Source of the DNA: Chara braunii
Lineage: Eukaryota; Streptophyta; Charophyceae; Charales; Characeae
Assembly: GCA_003427395.1 (NCBI GenBank)
Contig: BFEA01000505.1
Span: forward strand, 896,304 to 960,303
Direction: 5' to 3'
DNA length: 64,000 nt
This document shows positions 11,644 to 23,117 of this stretch, one piece after another. The stretch's first letter is position 1, and the number at the start of each line of letters is the position of its first letter. The notes beneath the pieces were generated by a model that saw nothing but the letters and a program-made list of their open reading frames with translations, ran no database searches and was not told the origin of the DNA. Both the position numbers and the translations under genes were made by a program.

Positions 11644-11697
11644 GCGAGGGGGTCGAACCCGTTGTTTTTTTATTTTCTCTTTTTTTCTTTTTTTTTC

Positions 11698-11727
<30 letters not shown>
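11698..11727. repeat. (GATT)n microsatellite
   Basis: Seven GATT units inside T-rich sequence. Confidence 0.9.
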
Positions 11728-11728
<1 letters not shown>

Positions 11729-12090
11729 GGGGAAGGGGTCGCCCTTCCCCCCCCACATGCACACACACACACACACGAAAAAATAAAAAATTTCCTTTTT
11801 CTTATTATTTTTTTTTTTATTAAAATACATGTTTTTTGGTTTTCTATTTTTTTTAAATAAGAAAACACTTTAAAATCCGAAAAAATAATTACCGTGTTGT
11901 AGGGCTCTTCAAACCCTACAACCCTATATTTTGTTTTTTGTTTTTGGTCTATTATTTTTTTTTTTTTAAATGTTTGAAATTCTCGGCCCCACCCAACCGC
12001 AAGGCCGACCTCAGCGGTTGGGATCCCGACCGCGGGCCGAGATGGACCCCGCGGTCATGACCGCGGGGGATACATAGGTGTGGGCTGGTT

Positions 12091-14326
12091 GTCGGGCGGC
12101 TGCCTACCAGCCGATGGCTTTTTTTTCTTTGAAATGAAAAACATTTTTTTTCCTTTGATGTTTTTTGCTTGGTTTTGACGAATGTATGCATGTCGGTATG
12201 ATGTTTCTGGATGTCCTGGGGCTTCCGAGCCTTCGTACTAACCCTTCGATCGGCCGGAATGACAGTCTGAATCTTGGTCGCAAGCGGGCTCGGGCAGATC
12301 ATAAAAGATTGGAGCTTTCGTTGTCAAAATCTGAAAATGCGGGACGGACGATGTGCATCGGAATGAGCCTTGATCAGATAAAAAACGGGCGGCCAGTGAA
12401 GGTCCGGGACCTCGGTTATGAATGACCACCGGACTACCGCGAATGTACGTGGCGGGGTCTGCCCGTGCCTAGCCTGGTCTGCGGTACCGGGAGATCGGGT
12501 GAGACGCCACGTCGGCCGACGCGATTCTGATACTGCGACCGCACCAGAGAGCGCCTTCAACAATGCTAGGGAGCGGCCACATGGCGGTTCTTGGAGCTGG
12601 CTGCGAGTTTGGGGAGGAGCTGGTGCTCGCACCAGAAAAAGGGGTCTGCCACGCAAGGAGGAGTAAACCAATGGCCAAGGACGGGCGCGGGAGCCTGTCG
12701 AAAAATTCTCTGGGATCGATTGGGGGCCCACGCTATAAAAGAGCTTGTGAAAATAATGGGGAGGGAGCGAAGACGTCGAGTCGGTTGAGGCTAAGAAGCT
12801 AAAGAGGTGGGCCGCGCCCGACCTGCGAATCAATTGGGGGGGCCTCGACCACGGAAACAAAGTGAGATCACTGGAATGAAATCGGTGAGCACCAGGTGAT
12901 CCATGGATCCTCATGAGGCGGCTCCGTAACGGGGGTTGATTGCAGGGGCAAATGCCGCGGTGCAAGGAAAAGGGCGGTGTGGACTCCGAGAGATAGAGAT
13001 CGGACCACGGCCATCAGTAGGGGGACCGGATGACCCCACGCGAGCGAGCCAGCCTGCGGGGGGGAAGCGGCAAGGTCATGGGGAGAGCAGTCAACGGTTC
13101 TTTGAACGGGTCTGACATCGAAAGACCGAGCGGGGATCGGGTATGACCTCTAGCACCTCCATTGATGGATCGCTTAGGTGCCCCCGGTGAGGTGGGAGAA
13201 ACGAGGGGGAATCGAGTTGCGAGAGGATACTGGGTGAATACCTCGACCAGAGCGCGCGCGCCCGGTGGTTCTTGATAACTGAATCGCCAAGGGTGCGTGC
13301 GCGCCTCCATCTTCTTGGCAAGGAAGACGAGGTAGCTCTGCGGGGAGCGGGCTGCAGCGCAACCGTTTTCGCATTAAGAGAGATAAATTCGGCCAGCCTG
13401 CGATCCGCACGGAAACATCCTATTGGAAGAGACGAGGTGCGTGCGGGATCCGAGGGGATAAGGAGGGGTGAAGGAGGAAAGAAGACGGAAGGCGGGAAAG
13501 GAGAAATGTTTCGCGAAAATTTCGAAGTGGCGGTAAGAGGGCGCAAAAAAGGAGGGGGGAGACGCAGAATGCACGACGACTGCCTGCAAACAAATAGGCG
13601 GGGAGGGAAGAATTTCATGGGGTGGAGCGTGCCATAGCGTGAAACGAATAATTTTGGCGAAAAGAATTTGGAGTTGGCGCCTCTCGGGCGAGCTTGAGAA
13701 GCGAGGGGAGGGATTGGCGAAGAAACCGACGGGCAAAGATTGATCGCAAGCAAGAGGGATCTTGAACTAATTATAAAAGAGGAAGAAGAGGCGGCAATAA
13801 AGAGGCGCCCAGGGAGAACGCTCGCGTGACAAGTCGCCCGATCGCTCGGATGCGCTAGACGTCCGTCCAACGTGCAGGGAGGGGGAGGGGGCTAGAAGAG
13901 CACTCGGGATGATCTTAGAGAGAACGACAGTATCAGAGTGCACTGAGGAGAGTACGCACGAGAGAACAAGCTTGTGCCCCCCACGCTCGCGTTCCAGGGA
14001 AGGAGGGAATGCACGCGGGAGTAAAGAAGAGAGAGGAAGAAGAGAGAGGCAGAAGGGGAGAGGGGGGTTAGGTGACCGCAAAGACTTCTCCTTGGGAAGA
14101 AGCGCACGCTCGCCTACCATCGGGTCGCTCGATCAAGACACCTCGGCTCAAGACGGACGAGAAGAGGACTACGGTCCGGGCGCTCGAGCGGACGTGAGCG
14201 CCATAGCGAGCGAGTCGCGGCTCGGAGAGAAGAAGGGAGAGGCGTAAAAGGAAGGGGGCTGAAAGACCGCCCCTAGCTCGGGGAGAAGAGAGGGGAAGGG
14301 AGAAAGGAAGGGAGAGGGAAAGAGCT

Positions 14327-14416
<90 letters not shown>

Positions 14417-14939
14417 CGAGAAAAGGGGAAACGGAGAGAGGAAGGGAGGAAAAGAAAGAGAGGAGGACCGATGGGGGCCGCCGGGCCAAGGTGCACCTTT
14501 GTCTAAGCCATTTCGTCGGCAGCAGACTCTAAGTCACGGAGTTCTCATTCGGAAGACCTCAGTCAAGGCAAGACGCCGCTTTCTTCATGCTCGATTAGCT
14601 GACCCGGCTCGGTAGGGGGGGGCTTCCCCATTCGTCTGGGCTCGGTGGAGACGCCTCTACTTGGTGGGCCCGGAGTGACGAGACGCTCAGTCAAAAGCCT
14701 TAGTTCGGACGCCCGATTTGGATGACCAAGTCCCCACGGTGAGAGTGAGGGTTGACCAAGGCTGTGTCACAGAGCCATCACACTAGAGGCAGCGGAGGAG
14801 CGAAAAGGCAAGGGGTGGGGATAGGCGAGAAGACGGGTGGGAAAGGAGAAAGGATGACGGGAAGCCATACCTTGGTCATGCTGGTGAAGCCGCAGATCAG
14901 TCAATTAGATATCTAAGTAAGAGTTCAGAGATCTGAAAA
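12091..14939. other. No gene recognised (GC-rich anonymous sequence)
   Basis: The open frames here overlap on both strands, have low-complexity composition (Arg/Ser/Pro or Gly/Arg), and none contains a motif I recognise. The only clear structure is the (GA)n tract at 14330-14413. The region may be non-coding transposon sequence. Confidence 0.5.
14330..14413. repeat. (GA)n microsatellite
   Basis: About 42 GA units, embedded in purine-rich sequence. Confidence 0.95.
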
Positions 14940-16060
14940 TCCCGCACACTGTTCGTTCTAGATTAGTCGTTTTTTCGCTCAGAAATGTCGTGTGATGTGA
15001 AGTTTCCTGAAACTGACAGCTCGTTGCCGACGCAGCTAGTGATCGAGCTATTCGGAATCTGTGCATAAGACCCGAGTTTTTTTGAGTTATCTCGCAATCT
15101 GAATTTGAGTCCCGATCGTTGGGGTTCCCAGAGAAAGTCCGTTCGAGTCGGTTAGGTTTGCAAACCGAAAATGCGAGTCAAGAATGGTGAAGCTTCCTGT
15201 GTGTGAGACCCGAGTCCCTTTTTTTTTCTTTTTCTCTCTGTCCGAGTGGTAACTAGTCATCTAGCAATCTGAATTTGAGTCTCGATCTCTGGAGTTCCCA
15301 GAAACAGTCCGTTCGAGTTTTTTTTTGCAATCTGAAATGCGAGTCGAGAGTTCTGAAGTTTCCAGAAACGGATAGTTCAGTACCAGCTCGGTTCGTGATC
15401 TGGCTGTGTATGAGACCCGAGTTTTTTTCTTCTCTTTTCGATTCTCTGTCTGGATGGCAACTAATCATTTCGCCATCCGAATGTGAGTCTCTTATCTCTG
15501 GGGTTCCGAGAGACAATCTGGTCGAGTCAGTCATCTTTGCAAACCGAAAATGCGAGTCAAGAATGGTGAGATAATTAGATCGGTCTGTTCGCGATCTGTG
15601 TTTGAGACCCGAGTCCTTTTTTTTTTGTCCGAGTGGTAACTAGTCATCTCGCAATCTGAATTTGAGTCCCGATCTCTGGAGTTCCCAGAGACAGTCCGTT
15701 CGAGTCAGTTAGCTTTGCAAACCGAAAATGCGAGTCAAGAACGGCGAAAGCTCCGAGAAACAGATAATTAGGTACCGTCGCAGCTCTTGATGAGTCAGTT
15801 CACAATTTGTGCAAGAGAGCCGCGTTTTTTTATCAGTTATCCGAGCACCTGCCCAAATTGTAACCCGCCAGTTCGCCACCTGATTGTGGGATTGGAAACA
15901 CCGAAGTTCCCGGACATCGATCGTTCGGCAATCCGAGTATAAGTCCAATTCGTGACGAGTCTGGACGTGAAATTCTAGTCCTGTCTCGGAGTCGATCTGG
16001 CCGCAGCCCCGATGTGTTTTTTTCGGCCTGAAGTGACGAAGACAGTCTGTCCAAAAAAAG
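14940..16060 (+). repeat. Degenerate tandem array of ~175-205-bp units
   Basis: The phrase GCAATCTGAATTTGAGTC recurs at about 15089, 15261, 15468 (diverged) and 15649. Each unit also has CTCTGGAGTTCCCAGAGA (a short hairpin), GTCCGTTCGAGT, AAACCGAAAATGCGAGTC and GAGACCCGAGT followed by a T run. Weaker flanking units extend to about 14940 and 16060. The unit length is close to that of the array in copies A-C but the sequence is unrelated. Confidence 0.8.
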
Positions 16061-16319
16061 TTGGACTTAGTCTCTTCGCAGCCCGGACAAGGTCCCCGAT
16101 CTGAGGACCTGGAAGTTGTTCGACCGGCAGGCCTAATATCCGTCCAACAGGTGTTCAGCGAGCTAAGTGTGAGTCCTGATTTTGAAGAGGTTGCCCGAAC
16201 TAGAACAGGCCCGAGCGTCGGACTGAGCGGAGGGCGCTCTACTCGCCATCCGAAAACGAGCTCCCTTCAGAGGTTCTGAAATTCGCTCTTCCGACTAGTT
16301 GCGTCGGCCTCGTCAGGTA

Positions 16320-16669
16320 CAANGCACCANCCAACACCCGAAGGGCCAGGACCATCCTTCACCAGTTGAGGGGTAAGTCATCCAGATGCGAGGCAAGGGA
16401 CGAGCGGCCCGTATGTGCCAGCAGTCCGACCCCGGGTATAGACCGGGCGAGACCCACGATCCCGTAGGCCTGTAAAAACGACGGAAACCTAAGGTCTCGG
16501 TCCCCCGCCGCGGGAAACTGCTGCTGGTTCGGGTCGCGGGGACGGGGGCGAAAGGAGTCGTGAACCAGGGACGTATGAACACTGCCCCACGTGGGTTCGA
16601 GGGAGTGAAGCGAGAAGGTGACAGCCTCGCGCAGCTTGAGGTTTTCGAGGAAGCCACATTGGAGATCAA

Positions 16670-16701
<32 letters not shown>
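16320..16701. other. Low-quality assembly patch: two N and a 32-base G run
   Basis: Single Ns sit at 16323 and 16330 and an uninterrupted G run spans 16670-16701. The segment between includes the source (16548-16581) of the 34 bp copied next to the adapter. Poly-G is a common two-colour Illumina artefact, but a real G-quadruplex tract is possible. Confidence 0.6.
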
Positions 16702-16702
<1 letters not shown>

Positions 16703-16827
16703 AAGGTAGGCTGACCAGCCGACAACGTGACACTCGGGAGCTTAGGAGTGGACTGAGGTCTGAGAGCAGCTAAGCACCGCTAGGAGGGGCGTGGAGGAGC
16801 TGCCGGTGGGAGCTGCTGCTGCTAGAG

Positions 16828-17200
16828 GAAGTGCTGCCGAACTTTTGCGGCGGCGACGCAGACTTTTACGGTGGTTGTACGGAAGTGTTGCCGAACTTTT
16901 GCGGCGGCGACGCAGGCTTTAACGGCGGTGGTACGGAAGTGCTGCCAAACTTTTGCGGCGGCGGCGCAGGCTTTTACGGCGGTGGTACGGAAGTGCTGCC
17001 GAACTTTTGCGGCGGCGACGCAGGCTTTTACGGCGATGGTATGGTGGTGCTGCCAAACTTTTGCGGCGGCGACGCAAGCTTAACGGCGGTGGTGCCGAAG
17101 TGCTGCAAGAATTTTACGGCGACGGCACCAGGCTTTACAGCGGCAGTGCGGAAGCGCTGTTGAAAATTTTCGCAACGTCGGCACAGGGTTTAGGGCGGTG
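16828..17200 (+). repeat. 54-bp minisatellite, seven units, in-frame
   Basis: Units begin at 16828, 16882, 16936, 16990, 17044, ~17095 and ~17149. Because 54 is a multiple of three, one frame (16831-17163) reads five repeats of an 18-residue unit, LPNFCGGDAGFYGGG-like, before the last units drift. No signal peptide or flanking coding sequence is visible, so I treat it as a minisatellite. A Gly/Cys-rich repeat protein cannot be excluded. Confidence 0.75.
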
Positions 17201-20010
17201 ACGGCAGTAATTTTACATTGAGCGGCAGCTGGGCATTGGCGCAGGGAAGGTGTCATTAAAGTGGGGTATCTTGAGCAGCGTGGACTTTATGGCGCAGTGA
17301 CTCTGTGACAGTGGAAGCTAGTGGCGACGATACGTACTGAAAAATAAGTAAGGGGGTGTTGTGGCAGGTGATCGCAGGAAGAGAGTGCTTTGGATCACTT
17401 TGCTGACGACTGGGGAGGACTACCAGTGCGTCAAAGGGAGCGTAATTTTATACGGTTTTCTTGAGTGTACCGTTCAACTTCACTCAAGGTCAGTTGAATG
17501 ACTCTGACTTCCTTTCATGCCGGTATGGACCCGTACTTTGCTTGACCCTCTTCGTTTTAAATATTCAAAAGAAAAGGTAGAGGAAAGTTGTGCAAGTAAT
17601 GCATGTGAATGGAAAAGTCTAACTTGAGTATGGGATTGTACTATTTTCTTTCGAACGTGTTTCCTTTGCTATCTGTGCAGGTAGGTAGAGGGATGCTTAC
17701 AAAGGATATTGAGTATGCCTATTTAAGATGAAGGAATGGGTTATCTTCTTTCTACCTTTCACCTGCCTGCTTGTCAAAAAGAACTTGTTGTTTTGGAAAA
17801 ACGTTATTCAACGTATGTCGAAGAATGAAGACTATTGAAATAAAGCAGATAAGGTCAAACGGATTTAGTTTTTCCCAATGATTGACCCATTCTATCCCGA
17901 ACGACCTTATCTACATATACCTGTGTAAATGATTCTTATTTTTTTTATCTCTTCTGATTTCTTTTCATCTAAGTTACCCCCGGGACTTAGGAGAAATAAA
18001 AAAATATATGAAAGCTACTTGCGGTGGACGCATCCACTATCCACCATCTCTAGGAAGCGGCATCTGGGGCGAGGGTTTATTGCTTCGGGAGCCGACCCTG
18101 TTATCGACCCAGAGTGGACCATTCTACGGGGGGATACTTGCCGATTCGGTGGAGACGGTCTGACTTCTGAGATCCAAGTCTTGTGCTCGGACGAGGAGGA
18201 GGGGTACCCCAGACCACTTGCTAGACGAAGAGGCATGCAACACGTCAAGCAATGCCCCTGATCAAGAATCAATTGCAAAGTAGCTTGTCATCCGAAAATA
18301 TTAAAAACGAACGAAGGCATGTATGTGCATCGAGTTTCATGTCGGCAGTAGGCTAGAATGAAAGATTTTGGCAACGCGTCTCATCAAGTTAAGACTAAGG
18401 CAGTCGACTACCTTGTCGGCTGCATCTATGTTATTGTCGGTGACCAACTCCTTGTTGGCGGTTGTATGATTGCTTTGCGGTGTTGGACCTGAGATGATCG
18501 GATTTTATTTCGATCTTGTGTTATTGGATGTATTGTGTGGTGATTCGAATACTTTAGTTATCATATCATCTTGGATATTTTTGTCGACGACGGTCGATTT
18601 TCTTTTGATATAATTGTCTGTGAATGTTATAATTTTCTTTGGCTATATGTCTAAAGGGACTAGGATTAATTTGGGTTCCACGCTTGGTTGAGACCGTCCT
18701 AGTCGACCAACGTCCGTTTCGTGCCTAGGAGATCAGCGCCCTAGGAACGGACGGCAATCGGGTCCACTTGGCGTAAACCAAACGTATCTATACTACGGCG
18801 ATCCAGTAAACGCCCTCGGCTAACCTACCTTTGCAATTGCATCTAAAAGCTTTCGCACGTGGGTCAGTAGCTCGATAGGGATACGCCTCTAAGGGTGGTG
18901 TCAGCCCCTTAGGGATGCAAGCTTATGCCCCGCGAAAACCTATCTTGTCGTAGGGGACCGTGGGATGTATAGCTAGCGCACCCGGCTAGAGCGGCGATGG
19001 AACGACATGGCCACAGACGTCTCGACGGCTCGCGGGATTATTTAGGCGTCCTTCCCCGAGTTGTCTCTAGGTTTTATTTTGTTTATCTCCTGCGTGACAT
19101 GGTCGGGAGGGTCCTCGTGCTCGCGCGGAGGCCGATGTGCTCAACAACGTTTTCTTGGATGAGACAAACAAGGACGAATGGCTGCGACTCTGCCAAAAAA
19201 ATCAGCAGCGGTATTGTTATTCCTCTGAAAGTGAGGAGAAATGCAACTCCCGCCCTTGATAACGACATCGGTGCTCGAACACAAAGCGTTTCCGGAGAAG
19301 GGAGCAGGTCGGAGGCTACCTCTTCGAGAGTGTAATACTCATCATCTTTTAATGAGAAGAACATATTATCGTGCTGGACTGTGCACAACACGCTTGACTC
19401 CATTAAATACATCGTGTAATGATTTGTGGTCTCTGGATAACGCGCTTCACATCAACAAGAGTTCTTAATCAATGTTTGACCTTGGGCGTGGGGGCCTTTT
19501 GGTCGTCGTAGCCTAACCTCAGGCTCTGGATCCTGACCTTGATGAAACATTGTTATTGTGACTTTTATCTTTTGCAGCGTGAAGACTTACATCTTTTGAC
19601 ATACTTCAAAAAGATGGCAGGAAATGCGTGAGAGAGAGAGAGAAAGAGTGTGTGAGAAATGGGAGAGGGAAAGGGAACCTTTCCTTTTCAATATGAGAAA
19701 ATTTTTAAGTGTAAAGCGGACAGATGAACAATGTTTGTCATCATGGTGAGGTTTACTGATCTAGACTGTTTTGACATACGAATATATGAGCGTAGAGGAG
19801 AAAACTGGATGCTATGAGATTTTACAGCAGTTTTTGTACAAGCTGCAGATGTTCTTTTGGCCTTGAGACATGTTGTGCTCAGAGCTAAGGGTGTCATTGA
19901 AGGTCCCTCGGTTGCCATTACGGAGTTTGAAGGTCTGCCTCAACCTCCAATCCCGGCTTGCATGGTAGACGGTTCAACATGGGAACCGATACTGAACGCT
20001 CTGCGAAGAG
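17201..20010. other. No gene recognised (AT-rich)
   Basis: Short open frames on both strands lack recognisable domains. A GC-richer patch at ~18640-19020 with several CCTAG/CTAGG words could be an old element end. Nothing further is supported. Confidence 0.5.
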
Positions 20011-20220
20011 GCTTCTTCTGAAGAATTCAACTTTTTGACACTTTGAGTAACAAGTATAATGATTTTAGAATATTGTGTTACGATGTTAGATTAGTGAACA
20101 TTTTCATAGTATAGGCTTCTTCTGATCATTTCGAGTTTTCAACATTTTGAGTGACAAGTCTCAGAGTTTTCAAAGTTTTGTGTTGGAATGTCACATTAGT
20201 TAAAATTTTCATAGTGTAAG
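20011..20220 (+). repeat. Direct repeat, ~104-bp period, two units
   Basis: GCTTCTTCTGA at 20011 and 20115 starts two units sharing TTTGAGTNACAAGT, TTGTGTTNNNATGT and ATTTTCATAGT. Diverged tandem duplication in AT-rich DNA. Confidence 0.7.
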
Positions 20221-20668
20221 GTACTGAGGATTTTTTATTCATTCTAGGTTCTAGTCTTGCAAACTGTTTGCTTATGTAACAAGTGTGGCTCAGTTTTGCA
20301 AGGTGTAGTTGACATTTGATACCTTAGTAAGTATTAGGTTGATTTGGATAGCCTTGCCAACTGTTTGGTTATTGGAAACTTTTGAAGTAACTGTTACAAA
20401 TTCATAATATATGGACCACGTAACTGTTGTCAGTTTTCAAGATTTTCTTCTCAATTATCTCGAGTTCTCAATTGTCTCGAGAATGATTGTGTACCTGCTT
20501 AGTGAAAACTTTTGAAACTATTGCAACAATTATGACTTCCTAATACGTGGACTGGGTGACCCGCTCTATTTTTCATTTTTCTTTGCTTCTGAATGAAGTT
20601 ATCATAAGTTGTCAATTGTCTTCAAAATGACTGTGTACTGTATCAGTGATAGTAGTGACTCCTAATGT

Positions 20669-21116
20669 GTCCATGGTATTTGGTATCGAAACTTCACAAA
20701 GTTTAGGTTTCTTTGCTAAGCCTTGTCATCAGTTCATGTCATGAGTTCAAGTTGTTAATTGTCTTGTCAATGGGGATATTTACTTGTCGAACTCTGATAG
20801 GGTCATCAAACACATAGTCCTTGTCATTATTTTCAATATCTGATCATCTGTACACAGTTTGATTCAGATGTAATATGCTATTCAAGCTAACTTCTGATAT
20901 GTCCATTGTATTTGGTATCGAAGCTTCACAAAGTTTAGGTTTATTTGCTTGTCATCAGTTCATGTTATGACTTCAAGTTGTTAATTGTCTTGAGGATATT
21001 TACTTGCCGAACTGTGATAGGGTCCTCAAACACATAGTCTTTGTCATCACTTTCGGCATCTGATAATCTGTACACAGTTTGATTCGGATGATCCTACTAT
21101 TCAATCTAACTTCTGT
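20669..21116 (+). repeat. Tandem duplication, 232-bp period, two units
   Basis: GTCCATGGTATTTGGTATCG at 20669 and its near copy at 20901 start two units that both end near TAACTTCTG. They are roughly 85-90% alike, with small indels in the second copy. Confidence 0.85.
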
Positions 21117-21420
21117 AAAGACATTTTGTGTGTCACTCTTATGCATCCGTTTGAGTCTCTGCAAAAATCAATTTCACGTCACTCATATGCATCCTTTCCA
21201 AGGGGAGCGTTAGAGGGAGGGGTTGAACATTCAGTACGCGAATGTTCATAGTCAATGTCTGGATGGGTACCCGTTTAATTATGATGTATCCGACTTCGGT
21301 AATTGAATTTGTACAGAACAACGTTTTCGAAAGGAAATGAATGTGTTCAGGATTTATCCACTGAACAATGACTCTAATGCATTGTATATTGATTGATAAT
21401 GAGGATCTCCTTTGTCAGCC

Positions 21421-21945
21421 TCATCTACTCCCGTCCTGTTTCTCGAACAAAAATGTACTATCTAAAAAATAATGTATTATTTTAACGAATAACATATTTA
21501 TCGCCTCCCATCCATTCCGCTTCAGTCCTCTGTATGGAATCGGTGGCCTAGGCAGGTCGTCAAAAATCGAGATGTCGTCACAGACCTCGACAATCTTTCC
21601 CGGGTCCTTTAATCTTTTTTTCTCATCCCTCAACTTCCAGGCAGCTATCCTCCAACACCTCGTGTAGACACAGAACTCCTCGTGCTCTCTAGGTAAATAT
21701 ATACCTACGTGGTATATTCCGAAGTCGGGAAAGTATACAGTCATTACATAAAACTGAATTCTATCCCGACCGCTGTTTGCCTCCTGATACCTCACTACCT
21801 CGTATGGAAAGATTTTCTGTCTGCTAATAGCGCTTAAATCTTGAAGGACTTTTTCATGCTCAATACCGAAAACTTCCGTCTCCTTCACGCTAACTCCGCC
21901 TCCAGTAGTGGCATCTCTCATCCGTCTCCATGAACCACCTAACAT
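21421..21945 (-). pseudogene. Unrecognised ORF e of the multi-ORF family (copy D1)
   Basis: ORF of 174 codons. Its start ATG overlaps the stop of the upstream ORF d (the shared bases are ATGTTAG). The body contains FPYEVVRY, YVMTVYFP, VGIYLPRE, a VYTRCWRIA helix-like stretch and LPRPPIPYRG. The same motifs occur in the plus-strand copy, where two tandem diverged versions are present (to 30426 and 30632-30927). Homology to that copy stops near 21500, so the last ~25 residues are probably not original. I recognise no family. The repeated pattern of beta-strand, acidic turn and Cys/Trp helix suggests a small folded domain; that is inference. Confidence 0.5.
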
Positions 21946-22436
21946 TCCATCGAGATTAATGCTAAAGCCAACAGGACTTTGTCCGTCGAATCCTCTAATA
22001 ATTCGTAGAACGTCTCGAAATCGTCTATATCCCCAAAATTTTCAATGTTTGTTAAGGTCTTAAGGTACTCGCTCCAGTACCGGTTGTGCGCTTTGAACAT
22101 TCCGAGAACGGAACTCTCTACTATGATCTTTGTTAAATCTCTAGCCACTTCCGCCTTACTTTCTAGGAGTTTCGTCGCCTCTCTAGGGGTCTCGCGCCAC
22201 GCCCTACTCAATGGCCGCTCATCGAGGGGAGACACGCACAGCGAGTAGTTGATCAGACACGCGTTTCCCTCTCCTACCCAGAGTCCGGTCACTCGCACTT
22301 TCTGCACAGCTTGTCGAGTACACTCCGCTTCTTCGATTACGCTGAGTCTTTCCAGGTGAACCAATTGCATCACCACACAAGCGACTGGTCCATCCGACCT
22401 CCCCACAATACGCATAGAGTATTTTTCAAAGTTCAT
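21939..22436 (-). pseudogene. Unrecognised ORF d of the multi-ORF family (copy D1)
   Basis: 165 codons, open throughout. Its ATG overlaps the stop of ORF c as ATGA, and the same ATGA overlap is seen in the second copy (29096-29099). Motifs shared between copies are VVMQLVHLERL, GEGNACLINYSL, LSRAWRETPREA, FKAHNRYWSEYLKTL and IDDFETFYE. The second half is acidic and helical in character. No known domain recognised. Conservation between two inverted copies at the protein level, with tight overlaps, argues for real past coding. Its place ahead of a gypsy gag in the other copy suggests a retroelement accessory ORF, which is inference. Confidence 0.55.
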
Positions 22437-22791
22437 TGTCTCCCTTCATTGTCCGACGTCCCTCCAACATTTGTCTTTTCTTTCGACGTTGTAGCCTCTG
22501 ACAACTCCTCTTTCCTTCCCGTCGACTCAAGTGACCCCTCCTGTTCGTGACTACTATGATCTCTCCCCTTTACGCTCTCCAAAAAATCTAGACGCCATCT
22601 TCCAAAGAATTCTCTATCTTCTTTGAAAAGTCTCTCTAATGCCTTCGTCGCTGCTTCTATTCTACGCATCTCACTCTCACTCTTGCTAGACCCACAATCT
22701 TAAATTTTGAGGTCTAGTTCTTGGACTCGTTTTACCACCGGTTTTATGATTCGATCTTCGACTCTCTTTATTCTCTCATCTAGATCTTCCA
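22433..22791 (-). pseudogene. Unrecognised coiled-coil ORF c (copy D1), one internal stop
   Basis: The start ATG (22791) begins M-[ET]-DLDERIKRVED, with heptad-like spacing of hydrophobic residues. An in-frame TAA near 22700 replaces CAA, which is intact in the other copy (28740 onward). After it the frame continues with RRIEAATKALERLF, EDREFFGRWRLDFLESVKG and a Ser/Glu-rich tail. The stop overlaps the ORF d start. A coiled-coil oligomerisation protein is a reasonable reading of the composition; function is unknown. Confidence 0.5.
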
Positions 22792-22830
22792 TCGTCTATG
22801 ACCCATCTCTCTCTAAGCCCCAAGCACGTC

Positions 22831-23112
22831 TCAGATCCTACTCCGAGCTTCAGCTACCGTCTCGACAAAGAACAATTTCGCATGCAGATACCCAGCCGAC
22901 CATACCACCACCTTGTATGTTATCTTTGTCTGGAAAGTCACGCATGCAAGAACGCCCGACCGGTATTCACTTATGCATTCTCTGGCTCGTCGAAGGCACT
23001 CCTGCTCCGCCAGGTCCTCGTCTATGTGTGCTCTGAGTAAGACAGTCACCGTGAAACCTTCGTTCACTAATTGCCTGCTCACATTAACCCCCGTAGTCGC
23101 CCGTCCTGGCAT
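22831..23112 (-). pseudogene. Unrecognised ORF b (copy D1)
   Basis: 93 codons, contiguous from the end of module 3. Contains VNVSRQLVNEG, VTVLLRAHIDEDLAEQECL, VLACVTFQTKITYKVVVW and EAEARS-like residues before a stop. The corresponding frame exists in the plus-strand copy (28423-28701), where a stop sits near its presumed start. A 40-nt spacer separates it from ORF c in both copies. No known family. The strand-acidic turn-Cys helix pattern (AEQECLRRA) resembles that of ORF d (EEAECTRQA) and ORF e, hinting at a repeated fold; low confidence. Confidence 0.45.
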
Positions 23113-23117
23113 GCCTC

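Larger units (their letters stand above)
10562..12090. mobile_element. Inverted-repeat-bounded segment around the assembly gap
   Basis: CCTATGTATCCCCC near 10569 is matched by its reverse complement GGGGGATACATAGG near 12065. Both ends hold palindromes: CGGTCGACCG at 10620-10629, GACCGCGGGCCCGCGGTC at 10625-10642, CGGTCATGACCG at 10638-10649, and a 22-bp perfect palindrome at 12047-12068 with the same GCGGTCATGACCG core. The interior is AT- and T-run-rich and contains the N gap. A DNA transposon is plausible; ends and duplication could not be fixed. Confidence 0.4.

Noticed and set aside
10841-11868. ORFs of 200-335 codons across the gap
   Set aside because: Made of N codons and CA/T repeats.
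14068-14496. Ser/Leu repeat protein ORF over the GA tract
   Set aside because: Product of (GA)n translated in one frame; same for 48006-48431.
16284-16294. CGCTCTTCCGA resembling the Illumina TruSeq adapter
   Set aside because: Only 11 bases match and the adapter continuation ATCT is absent; chance cannot be excluded.
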